Below are positions 54,386 to 62,371 of a stretch of DNA of 64,000 nt, piece after piece. This DNA comes from Bog-756 sp963812885 (GTDB taxonomy: Bacteria > Actinomycetota > Acidimicrobiia > Acidimicrobiales > RAAP-2): contig CAWEWZ010000007.1 in NCBI GenBank assembly GCA_963812885.1, forward strand, positions 434,001 through 498,000, given 5' to 3'. The translations under genes were made by a program, and so were the position numbers. Each line of letters opens with the position of its first letter. Position 1 is the stretch's first letter. The notes below the pieces were generated by a model. It worked only from the letters and a program-made list of their open reading frames with translations, made no database searches and was not told where the DNA came from.

Positions 54386-54410
54386 TGAGCCACCTTGTAA
54401 TATGGTTGGC

Positions 54411-54445
54411 GGTGCCTGGTCAACGGACGGTGTCTGGTCAAGGAG
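54411..54445. repeat. tandem 18-bp direct repeat upstream of DUF3040 gene
   Basis: GGTGCCTGGTCAACGGAC followed at once by GGTGTCTGGTCAAGGAGG. It could be a two-site operator or a chance duplication. The rest of 54386-54560 shows only an AT-rich patch (TTGTAATATGG) near 54394. Confidence 0.5.
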
Positions 54446-54560
54446 GCGGCGACCGTTGACCCTGGTTGCAGCAGTTGCGCGGTGTTTTCGAGTGGGGGTT
54501 GCGCGAGGATGAGTAGGCCGAGGACCACCGGCATGGACCACGGGGCGAGGAGACGAGCTC

Positions 54561-54935
54561 TTGCCGCTCTCTGAACACGAACAGCGCATCCTGCACGAGC
54601 TGGAACAGTCCCTCTACCAGGAGGATCCTGACTTCGCGGAGCGGGTGCGCTCGGAAACGGTGTACCGCCACGCCGGCCGGTACTGCATCTGGTCGGCGTT
54701 GGTGTTCGTGGCTGCCCTGGTCTTCATGTTCTTCACCTTCTCGCGGTCGGTGGTGCTCGGCTTCGCCGGGGTCGTGGTCATGTTCCTCTCCGGGGTGGTC
54801 TTCGCCAACAACGCCCGGCGGATGGGAAAGGCCGGCATCGACGACATCTCGCGCTCGCTCCACAGCCGCAACCTCGGCAACACCGTCCACGATCCGCGCG
54901 ACTGGATCCGTGGGCGCTTCCACCGCGACGACTGA
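54561..54935 (+). CDS. DUF3040 membrane protein
   Basis: 124 residues from TTG 54561, with GAGGAG upstream. MPLSEHEQRILHELEQSLYQ followed by DPDFAERV is the DUF3040 signature. Then come two close hydrophobic segments (YCIWSALVFVAALVFMFFTF and VVLGFAGVVVMFLSGVVFAN) and a basic C-terminus. This actinobacterial family often lies near dinB and the mraZ/dcw cluster, as here. Its function is not established. Confidence 0.93.
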   Translation: MPLSEHEQRILHELEQSLYQEDPDFAERVRSETVYRHAGRYCIWSALVFVAALVFMFFTFSRSVVLGFAGVVVMFLSGVVFANNARRMGKAGIDDISRSLHSRNLGNTVHDPRDWIRGRFHRDD

Positions 54936-55010
54936 CCGTTCCACGGTGGCTGTCGCCGGGTCGCTCCGCACCGCGGGGACCATGGGGATCGGCCCGGTGA
55001 CCGGGGGACC

Positions 55011-55893
55011 GTGCTAGCTGTCGACGTCGGCGGGACAAAGTTGGCCGCCGCCCTGGTCGAGCCCGGCGGGTCCATCGTGGTCGCCGATCGGGTGGCCACG
55101 CCCGACACCGACCGGGCCGAGGAGGTCTTCGGCGCGCTGGCCGCCCTCATCGCCGGGGTGAGGTCGCTGAGCGACGCGCGTCCCTGAGATCTGCGGCGTC
55201 GGTTGCGGCGGCCCGATGCTCCCGGACGGCGAGACGGTGTCGCCGCTCAATATCAGGGCGTGGACCGACTTCCCGCTGCGCGATCGGTTGGCCGTCGAGA
55301 CCGGACTGCCGGTGGCCGTCGACAACGACGCCAAGGCCCTCGCACTCGGCGAGGGATGGCTGGGCGCGGCTCGGGGAATGGACGACTACCTGGCCATGGT
55401 CGTCTCGACCGGCATCGGGGGTGGCATCGTGCTCGACGGCCGGCTGCTCGACGGGGCGCTCGGAAACGCCGGCCACATCGGCCACGTGGTGGTGGAGCCC
55501 GACGGACGTCGGTGCCCGTGCGGCGGGCGTGGCTGTCTGGAGGCCGAGGCGTCCGGGCTGTCGATCGAGACGGTCACCGGGCGTCCGGCGGCCGAGGCGC
55601 CGGAACCGGTCAGGCGTCGCACCGGAACACTGGTCGGCCGGGCGGTGGCGTCGGTGGCCAACCTGTTGGACCTCGAGCTGGCGGTGGTGGCCGGCTCGGT
55701 GGCTCTCGGGTTCGACGCCGCCTTCTTCGATGCCGCACAGGATGAGATCGCGCTCCGGGCCAGGCTCGACTTCTCGCGATCCACCCGGATCATCCGCGCC
55801 GGGCTCGGGGCCGACGGTCCGCTGGTCGGCGCGGCGGCGGTGGGCCACCGGGCGATGGCGTCCGCGGCGGCGGGACGGAGTCCCGATCGATGA
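55011..55893 (+). CDS. ROK-family sugar kinase (glucokinase-like), one frameshift
   Basis: Starts at GTG 55011: VLAVDVGGTKLAAALVEP is the ROK phosphate loop. A stop appears at 55185 in that frame; dropping one base near 55178 continues to VPEICGVGCGGPMLPDGET. Later features are VDNDAKALALGEGW, VSTGIGGGIVLDGRLLDG, and the zinc-binding GNAGHIGH with CPCGGRGCLEAEASG. Joined, it is about 293 residues. No N-terminal HTH is present, so it is a kinase rather than a repressor. Glucose is the likely but unproven substrate. The stop overlaps the next ATG. Confidence 0.88.
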
Positions 55894-56234
55894 CGGTAAC
55901 CCCCGACCGGCGCCCCGCCCATGGGATGGTTCCGTGGACCAACACCCCGGGCCTGGTCGAGGCGGTCCTGCGGCGGCCGGACCTGTGGTGGGCGGCACTC
56001 GGCGCCGTCCGTCGTCTGGCCGCGCCCGGTTGGTGGCGGTCCCCGCCGCGCCTGCCCCTTCCGGACCGCCGGCTGTGGCGCTTCCGGATGGTCACCGCCT
56101 ACGGAAGCCCCGACGCCGATCCGGAGGCCGCCGACCTGATCTCGTACCTCGAGTGGTGCCGGTCGACCGGTGGCCGCCGCCGGAGCCTGCACCGTGCGGC
56201 TCCTGGTCACCTGGATACGACCCACTCAGGCTAA
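55890..56234 (+). CDS. conserved small actinobacterial protein of unknown function
   Basis: 114 residues from ATG 55890, overlapping the ROK stop (ATGA). The core LWWAALGAVRRLAAPGWWR, then LPLPDRRLWRFRMVTAYGSP and DLISYLEWCR, looks like a family I have seen beside ROK/HNH genes in actinobacteria, but I cannot name it. There is no signal peptide and no known motif. Trp and Arg rich. The last 20 residues look unconserved, so a small indel near 56165 may have changed the tail. Confidence 0.7.
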   Translation: MTVTPDRRPAHGMVPWTNTPGLVEAVLRRPDLWWAALGAVRRLAAPGWWRSPPRLPLPDRRLWRFRMVTAYGSPDADPEAADLISYLEWCRSTGGRRRSLHRAAPGHLDTTHSG

Positions 56235-56237
56235 TTT
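56232..56237 (+). promoter_or_regulatory. leaderless -10 hexamer for the HNH gene
   Basis: TAATTT, eight bases before ATG 56246. Confidence 0.45.
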
Positions 56238-56245
56238 CCGGGTTG

Positions 56246-56861
56246 ATGGATCGACGCTCGAAGCTCGCGGCCAGGATGGCGACCAACAGGAGGTCGCCGT
56301 CTGAACGGCCCGAGCCGGTCCGGTCACCGAATTCCCCGTCGCGTCGCGCCCTGGTGCTCAATGCCACCTTCGAACCGCTCGGGATCGTGTCCTCCCGGCG
56401 CGCCGTGCTGCTGGTGCATCGATACCAAGGCCGAGCTCGTGCACACGACCGAGCGGGTGTTCCGTGCCGAGCGGCTGACCGTGCCCGAACCGTCGGTGGT
56501 CCGGCTGGTCCGTTACGTCCAGGTTCCGCGTCACTACCGGGTGGCCGTGAACCGGCGGACGGTCTTCGCCCGCGACGGTTCGCGGTGCCAGTACTGCGGG
56601 TCGGCCGCCGAGAACCTCGACCACGTCATCCCGCGGAGCAAGGGCGGACCCCACACCTGGGAGAACGTCGTGGCCGCCTGCCGGCGCTGCAACACGCGCA
56701 AGGAGGACCGGTTGCCCCACGAGGCCGGGATGGTCCTCCGGTCGACCCCGGTGGCCCCCCGTCACCGGGTCCAACTGCTCGCCCTGTGCGGGGGAGGGAG
56801 CGAGGACTGGAACACCTACCTGGGGGCGGGTACGGACCACCGGGTGCCGATGACGGCCTGA
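56246..56861 (+). CDS. HNH endonuclease domain protein, one frameshift
   Basis: Starts at ATG 56246. RALVLNATFEPLGIVSSRRA is the N-terminal family signature. A break near 56425 is followed by TKAELVHTTERVFRAER, then VAVNRRTVFARDGSRCQYCG, LDHVIPRSKGGPHTWENVV and ACRRCNTRK, a full HNH with two CxxC zinc pairs. Joined, it is about 205 residues. This single-copy actinobacterial HNH group is widespread and not tied to a mobile element. Its biological role is unknown. Confidence 0.88.
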
Positions 56862-56909
56862 GCCCCGGGCGCTGCGTCGGTCCCCGGCGACCGGGATTCC
56901 TAAGAGCGG

Positions 56910-57200
56910 ATGAGCCATCTGGTGTCCACCATCCTGTCGGGGGTGTGGCCCTTCGTGGTCACCAACATCGACGACTTCGTCGTGCTCACCGCCCTGTTCG
57001 TCACCGTCCACCACGGCGGACTGACGCCGGCCGGGATCGTCCTGGGCCAGTACCTCGGGATGGGGACGCTGGTGGCGGTCAGCGTCATCGCCGCCACCGG
57101 CCCGGCCCCGGCGACACCGCCTGCTGACCTCCGGGCTGATCACCGGGTGACAGCATGGTCGGGTGTCGGACGGGTGGTGGGTGCAAGAGCGCGCCGGTGA
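56910..57200 (+). pseudogene. truncated CadD-family membrane transporter
   Basis: ATG 56910 opens MSHLVSTILSGVWPFVVTNI then DDFVVLTALFVT and GIVLGQYLGMGTLVAVSVIA, the first two helices of CadD-type cadmium-resistance/efflux proteins (about 190-200 residues when whole). After about residue 64 the sequence loses all resemblance (PAPATPPADLRADHRV), and the next gene starts at 57163. The remaining 130 residues are missing rather than shifted into another frame. This suggests an internal deletion, in the organism or in assembly. One alternative frame gives RLLTSGLITG-stop here, perhaps a relic. Confidence 0.65.
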
Positions 57201-57874
57201 TGCTGCTTCGCTGCACGCGGCGTGGCCGGAGGTCGGGGCCCGGACCGGACGGCGGGCGGTCGCCGTCTGCCGGGTGACGGAACCGGCCGTGGTCCTCGGC
57301 TCCACCCAGTCAGAGGACGTGGTCGACCGACGCCGGGCGGCGGCGGCCGGGGTCCAGGTGGCCCGGAGGAGATCGGGCGGGGGAGCCGTGCTGGTGACCC
57401 CGGAGGATCCGGCGTGGGTCGACGTCTGGGTGCCGGCCGGCGATCCGTTGTGGCGGGATGACGTCGGCCGTGCCTTCGACTGGCTGGGGGACAGCTGGGT
57501 GGCCGCGCTCGGCGGTTTGGGGCTCGCCGGGATCTCGGCTCACCGTGGTGGGTACGTGGTGTGCACCCGGTGGGCGACGTCGGTGTGCTTCGGGGGTGTG
57601 GGGACCGGCGAGGTGGTGACCGACGACGGGAGGAAGGTGGTCGGTCTGGCTCAGCGGAGGAACCGCGACGGAACCTGGTTCCACGGCGCCTGCTACCTCC
57701 GTTGGGATCCGGGCCCCCTCGTCGACATCCTGGCCCTGTCCCCGGCCGAACGGGCGGCGGCGGCCGACGGACTGCGCGGCGCCGCCACCGGCGTGGCCGA
57801 TCTTCGTCCCGACCGGACGAGATCCCATCGCCGCCCACGCGGTCGTCTCGTCGCTGGTCGCCGCTCTTCCCTGA
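57163..57874 (+). CDS. lipoate-protein ligase A-like (biotin/lipoate ligase fold), two frameshifts near the 3' end
   Basis: Starts at GTG 57163. Features of the LplA/LipB/BirA fold: VCRVTEPAVVLGSTQ, then VQVARRRSGGGAVLVTPED (the RRxSGGGAV lipoyl-AMP site) and KVVGLAQRRNRDGTWFHGAC. It lacks a clear lipoate-ligase Lys in the usual GNA.. context and is short (about 236 residues), so octanoyl- or amidotransferase activity is possible. Near 57815-57830 two indels are needed to reach EIP and IAAHAVVSSLVAALP-stop at 57874. The uncorrected frame stays open much further but is not coding. Confidence 0.75.
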
Positions 57875-58056
57875 GCCGCGCTCCCCGGGGGTGGCCGGCG
57901 AGGGCGCCCAACCCCGGCCGGCGCCCCGGTCGCCGCAGCCAACCTCCCGCCGGCTTGGCCGGCTGCCGCCGGTCGACTTCTGTCGTCGGCCACGGCGTCA
58001 GCCCGGCGCGCCATGGTCCGTTTCCGTCACCAATGTTTCATTTTGGGTCCGAGTGG

Positions 58057-58085
58057 TTGACCGGTGGGGGGGTGGGGCGTAAAGT
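58057..58085 (+). promoter_or_regulatory. mraZ (dcw cluster) promoter
   Basis: TTGACC (58057-58062), 17-bp spacer made almost only of G and T, TAAAGT (58080-58085). The preceding 180 bases after the lipoate-ligase gene hold no other feature I can support. Confidence 0.7.
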
Positions 58086-58110
58086 GGCGCAAAGTGGTGT
58101 GAAAGGGAGG
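58081..58110 (+). promoter_or_regulatory. candidate MraZ operator: AAAGTGG direct repeats
   Basis: AAAGTGGCGC, AAAGTGGTGT, then GAAAGGGAGG: two exact AAAGTGG copies 10 bp apart and a third degenerate copy at 11 bp. They begin at the -10. MraZ is known to bind short G-rich direct repeats at about 10-bp spacing upstream of its own gene. Confidence 0.6.
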
Positions 58111-58165
58111 ATCCCGACCAATCGGGTTCCGGGCACTGCGGGGAGCATTGTGGGAGCAATCACCA

Positions 58166-58585
58166 GTGGCACGGTTCTTCGGCAGGTACGAGCACTCGCT
58201 CGACGACAAGGGAAGGGTGATCCTGCCGTCGAAGTTCCGCGGACCCTTCGAGCACGGCGGCTACTTGACCGAGTATCAGGACGGGTGCTTGTCGCTGTGG
58301 ACGCCGGACCAGTTCGAGCTCCAGATGGAGACCATGCTGGAGCGGGCCACCACCGGGAGGAGCGACCGGAACCTGGTGAGGCTGTGGGCCTCGACCTCGC
58401 ACGAGATGGAGGTCGACCGCCAGGGCCGGATGGCCATCCCGGCACGCCTTCGGGAGTACGCCGGCCTGGTGGGCGACGTCCTGGTGCTCGGGGCGATCGA
58501 CCGGGTGGAGCTCTGGAACCGGGAGACCTGGGACCAGAAGGTCCTGCCCGAGGAGGAACGACTCACCCAGGGCGACGACGGCTGA
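58166..58585 (+). CDS. mraZ: transcriptional regulator MraZ
   Basis: 139 residues from GTG 58166 (GGGAG nine bases upstream); TTG 58148 in frame is an alternative. There are two AbrB-like MraZ halves: RYEHSLDDKGRVILPSKFRG and HEMEVDRQGRMAIPARLREY, each with the DxxGRxxxPxxxR motif. It represses the dcw operon by binding repeats at its own promoter. First gene of the cluster. Confidence 0.96.
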   Translation: MARFFGRYEHSLDDKGRVILPSKFRGPFEHGGYLTEYQDGCLSLWTPDQFELQMETMLERATTGRSDRNLVRLWASTSHEMEVDRQGRMAIPARLREYAGLVGDVLVLGAIDRVELWNRETWDQKVLPEEERLTQGDDG

Positions 58586-58980
58586 GTGACCCGGTGCGCC
58601 TCCATCTCGTCCGCAGCACCGTCCCCGGCACCCCCGCCCCGGCGTCCCCGGCGCCCGACCAGGCCCGGATCAGCCCCGACCACCCGGCCGGTGGTTCCGC
58701 CGCGTCCGACCCGGTCGACGACCGGGCCCGGATCAGGACCATCTCCTCCTCCCCCTCCCCCCACCAGACACCCGCCGGCGGGTGGTCGGACGGTGGCCAC
58801 CGACCGACCCCCTTCGAATCCGGCCTCGCCGCCGTCGCCCGTCACGACGTGCACATCGAGCGAGTCTGGCCCATGCGCAGTCCCTCGACCGGATCTCTGG
58901 GAGAATCCTCCTCCGCCTACTTCCAGAGTGAGCGTCGCGGCACTCCACCCGCAAGCATCGTGCCGGTCGAGGGACTGCGG
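58586..58980 (+). other. 395-bp gap between mraZ and rsmH, Pro/Ser-rich open frame of doubtful coding value
   Basis: The rsmH frame is open upstream to GTG 58594 and would add about 129 residues rich in Pro, Ser, Ala and Asp (for example GTPAPASPAPDQARISPDHP). I favour the ATG at 58981 because it has GAGGGA six bases upstream and matches RsmH family starts. The gap may be a disordered extension, a small separate protein or untranslated DNA. No hairpin or promoter stood out. Confidence 0.5.
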
Positions 58981-60009
58981 ATGAGCCAGGCATTTGCCCA
59001 TGAGCCGGTCATGACCACCGAGGTGGTCGAGCTGTTCAGCCCGGTGCCCCCGGGCCTGATCGTCGACGCCACCCTGGGAGGTGGCGGGCACGCCGCCGCG
59101 CTGCTCCGGGCCAACCCGGGGATCACCATCCTCGGGATCGACCGGGACCCGCTGGCCGTGGCCGCCGCCACCGGGACGCTGGCCCCCTTCGGCAGCCGGG
59201 CCATCGTCCGCCAGTCGCGATTCGACGCCATGGCCGGGGTGGTCAACGACGTCCGTGACCGGTCCGGAACCGCGGTCGACCAGGGAGGGGTGAGCGGCGT
59301 CCTGTTCGACCTCGGCGTCAGCTCGCCGCAACTCGACGTCCCCGGCCGGGGGTTCTCGTATCGCCGCGACGCCGTCCTCGACATGCGGATGGACCCGACG
59401 ACCGGCCGCACCGCGGCCGACGTGGTCAACCAGTGGGACGAGGATGCCCTGGTCGAGATCTTCGCCGACAACGGCGAGGGGCGGTTCGCCCGCCGCATCG
59501 CCCGGGCCATCGTCGCCGCCCGGCCGCTGACCACCACCGGGCAGCTGGCCGACGTGGTCCGGGAGGCGATCCCCGCCGCCACCCGGCGCACCGGCGGACA
59601 CCCGGCCCGCCGGGTGTTCCAGGCCATCAGGATCGCCGTCAACGAGGAGCTCGACCAGCTGGCCACCGCCCTCGGTGACGCGCTCGACCTGCTGCGTCCG
59701 GGAGGTCGGTGTGTGGTCATCGCCTACCACTCGGGCGAGGACCGCCTGGTCAAGTCGTTCTTCACCCGCATGGCGACCGACAACTGCCAGTGCCCGCCCG
59801 GTCTTCCCTGCGTCTGCGGTGCCGACCCGCAGTTCCGCCTGGTGGCCCGCGGCGCCCGCCGCCCCTCCGAGGAGGAGGTGGGTCGCAACCGGCGGGCCGA
59901 GGCCGCCCGCCTGCGGGTCATCGAGCGCCGGCCCGATGCCACCGACGGCGCCGGCGCCACCGAGCGCCCGGCTGCGACCGGGGACTCCGCGGCCGGGGAA
60001 GTGGCCTGA
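58981..60009 (+). CDS. rsmH: 16S rRNA (cytosine1402-N4)-methyltransferase
   Basis: 342 residues from ATG 58981 (MSQAFAHEPVMTTEVVELFS). SAM motif I is VDATLGGGGHAAALL, followed by ILGIDRDPLA and VLFDLGVSSPQLDVPGRGFS. The C-terminal part has ADNGEGRFARRIARAIV, RVFQAIRIAVNEEL and VIAYHSGEDRLVK. Length and motifs are standard. It methylates C1402 in the ribosomal P site. Its stop overlaps the ftsL-like ATG. Confidence 0.96.
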   Translation: MSQAFAHEPVMTTEVVELFSPVPPGLIVDATLGGGGHAAALLRANPGITILGIDRDPLAVAAATGTLAPFGSRAIVRQSRFDAMAGVVNDVRDRSGTAVDQGGVSGVLFDLGVSSPQLDVPGRGFSYRRDAVLDMRMDPTTGRTAADVVNQWDEDALVEIFADNGEGRFARRIARAIVAARPLTTTGQLADVVREAIPAATRRTGGHPARRVFQAIRIAVNEELDQLATALGDALDLLRPGGRCVVIAYHSGEDRLVKSFFTRMATDNCQCPPGLPCVCGADPQFRLVARGARRPSEEEVGRNRRAEAARLRVIERRPDATDGAGATERPAATGDSAAGEVA

Positions 60010-60449
60010 TGGCCCCGCCGACCTCCGTCGCCCACCCGCTGCCGTCCCGCGCCGCCCCCCGTCCCGGGCCTCAGCGGCCCCGCCGCCCACCGCTCCGGAT
60101 CCTCGAGCCCCGCCGCCGCCGCCGCCCGGCGACCCGGTCCGTCCGTCGATCGACCATGTGGCTGTCGGGAGCCCTGGTGGTCGGGAGCCTTCTGTCCGTC
60201 GTGGTCGGTGATGCCCTGGTCAGCCAGGGCCAGGTCCGTCTGGCCGACACCCAATCCCAGTTGGCCGCGGCGGTGACCATCCAGAAGGGCCTCCAGGTGG
60301 AGGTGGCCGGCAAGGCGGCACCGCCGGTGGTGGTGCAGAAGGCCAAGAGTCAAGGCCTGGTCACCTCGCCCCAGGTGGTCTACCTGCCCCAGGTGCCACT
60401 CAACGTCCCCCTCCCCGTCCCCCAGACCGCACCACTGGCTGGTCAGTGA
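60009..60449 (+). CDS. FtsL-like divisome protein
   Basis: 146 residues from ATG 60009. A Pro/Arg-rich cytoplasmic tail comes first. Then one membrane helix (MWLSGALVVGSLLSVVVGDA), a short coiled-coil-like stretch (VRLADTQSQLAAAVTIQKGL) and an extracellular C-terminus with YLPQVPLNVPLPVPQTAPL. Topology, size and its place between rsmH and ftsI identify it as the FtsL/LDL-type bitopic divisome subunit, whose sequence is always poorly conserved. The stop overlaps the ftsI GTG. Confidence 0.78.
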   Translation: MAPPTSVAHPLPSRAAPRPGPQRPRRPPLRILEPRRRRRPATRSVRRSTMWLSGALVVGSLLSVVVGDALVSQGQVRLADTQSQLAAAVTIQKGLQVEVAGKAAPPVVVQKAKSQGLVTSPQVVYLPQVPLNVPLPVPQTAPLAGQ

Positions 60450-62309
60450 GCCCATCCATTCTGCTGGGGCGGCGCACACGCGCCATGCGACTGGTGCTGG
60501 CCCTGGTGTTCATCGCCCTCGTGGTCCGGCTGGTCGGCGTGCAGGAGCTCGGCCACCAGCACTACGCCTCCCTGTCCACCTCGGAGCTCAGCCAGACCGT
60601 CACCATTCCCGCCGTCCGCGGCGGCATCTACGACCGGAACGGCGAGGTGCTGGCCGAATCGGTGACCAAGCAGACGGTGGTGGCCGATCCGCTCCTGATC
60701 AACCACCCGACCACCATCGCCGCCGCCCTCTCCCCGGTGCTCAAGATCCCCACCGGTCGGCTCCGGAGCGAGCTCACCGAGCCGTCCGGGTTCGTCTACC
60801 TGGCCCACCGGGTCCCCAATGCCGTGGCCGCCAAGGTGGCGGCCCTGGATCTCGCCGGGATCAACCTCATCCCCGAGGCCCAGCGGGTTCAGCCCGACGG
60901 GCAACTGGCCCTTCCCGTCGTCGGGACCACCGGATGGAACGGGAGCGGGATGTCGGGCCTCGAGTACCAGTACCAGAGGATGCTGGCCGGCCGATCGGGC
61001 ACCGAGGACCTGTTGGAGTCGCCCAGCGGCGTGGCCCTCCCCGGTAACGGGAACGGCTCGGTGGCCACCCGAGCCCGGCACCGGGCTGGAGCTGACCATC
61101 GACGAGTCGGTGCAGTACGTGGCCGAACAGGCCCTCGGGGCCGAGATCGCCGCCTCCCACGCGTTCAGCGGTATCGCCGTGGTCGAGGACGTGAAGACCG
61201 GCGACATCCTGGCCATGGCCGACCTGCAGGCGACGTCGGGGTCGGCCACGACCGGGGCCACCGCCCCGGGCCGGGCGGCACCGGGGCCCTCAGGCAGCCA
61301 GTCGACGTCGGGACCCACCCTCATGTCGGGGGCGGACACCCTGCCCGCCGGTGTGGAGGAGGCCCCGTCCAACTCCGCCGTGACCCAGGTCTACGAGCCC
61401 GGCTCGGTGTTCAAGCTGGTCACCTTCTCGGCTGCCCTCGGTGCCGGCCTGATCACCCCGAACCAGCAGCTCGAGGTGCCGTCATCCCTGCGGATGGGTA
61501 CCTACACCTTCCACGACGCGGAATCGCACGGCACCGAGAACCTCACGTCCAGTCAGATCCTGGCCCAGTCCTCGAACCTCGGGACCATCGAGATCGCCCA
61601 GAGGCTGGGGGAGGACCCGCTCCTGGCCCAGATCAACAACCTCGGGTTCGGCCGTCCGACCGGGCTCGACTTCCCCGGCGAGTCGCAGGGCCTGGTGCCC
61701 GGAGCCAGCTCCTGGACCGGCACCTCGATCGGCTCGACCCCGATCGGACAGGACGACGCCGTGACCGCCCAACAGATCCTCGATGCCTACAACGCCGTGG
61801 CCAATGGCGGGGTCTTCATCGCCCCCCGCCTGGTACGGGGCACGGTGAGCCCCTCGGGCACCATGACCCCGGCGCGCCCGTCGGCCGCCCACCGGGTGAT
61901 CACCCCCTCCACCGACGCCGAGCTGACCACCATGCTCGAAGGGGTGGTGACCTCGGGGACGGGCACCGAGGCCGCGGTCGACGGCTACACGGTGGCCGGC
62001 AAGACGGGAACCGCCCAGATCCCCAATCCGAGCCACCTGGGCTACATCTCGGGGGCCTACGTGGGCTCGTTCGCCGGATTCGCCCCGGCCCAGAACCCGG
62101 TCCTGTCGGCGGTGGTGGTGCTCGACCATCCCCGGCCCATCTACGGCGGCGCGGTGGCGGCACCGGTCTTCTCCACCATCATGGCCTACGCCCTGCACCA
62201 CTACGGGATCCCCACCACCGCGGCAGGGACCACCTCGGCGTCGAATTCCGCCGTCGGTGGCACGGGTAGCATCTCGGTGCCAGCTGGAGCGACCACGGAA
62301 GGGCCCTAG
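60446..62309 (+). CDS. ftsI: peptidoglycan D,D-transpeptidase FtsI (PBP3), one frameshift
   Basis: About 621 residues from GTG 60446. Membrane anchor LVLALVFIALVVRLVGVQEL, then the N-terminal domain IPAVRGGIYDRNGEVLAESV. A break near 61070 (extra C in ccacccgag) is followed by PGTGLELTIDESVQYVAEQ. Transpeptidase motifs: catalytic Ser-x-x-Lys in YEPGSVFKLVTFS, SSN in ILAQSSNLGTIEI, and KTG in YTVAGKTGTAQIPN. A roughly 55-residue Ser/Thr/Gly/Ala-rich insert (SGSATTGATAPGRAAPGPSG within it) precedes the active Ser and is unusual. It cross-links septal peptidoglycan with FtsW. Confidence 0.93.
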
Positions 62310-62371
62310 GTGGGCCCTGACCTGAATCGCCGGAACCATCCCTTCCTTCCGACCTCCTGGAACTCCCTCCC

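Noticed and set aside
57875..60009. A single open frame from the lipoate-ligase-like gene through mraZ into rsmH
   Set aside because: It is out of frame with mraZ and passes through the mraZ promoter; it arises from unrepaired indels near 57815-57830 and high GC.
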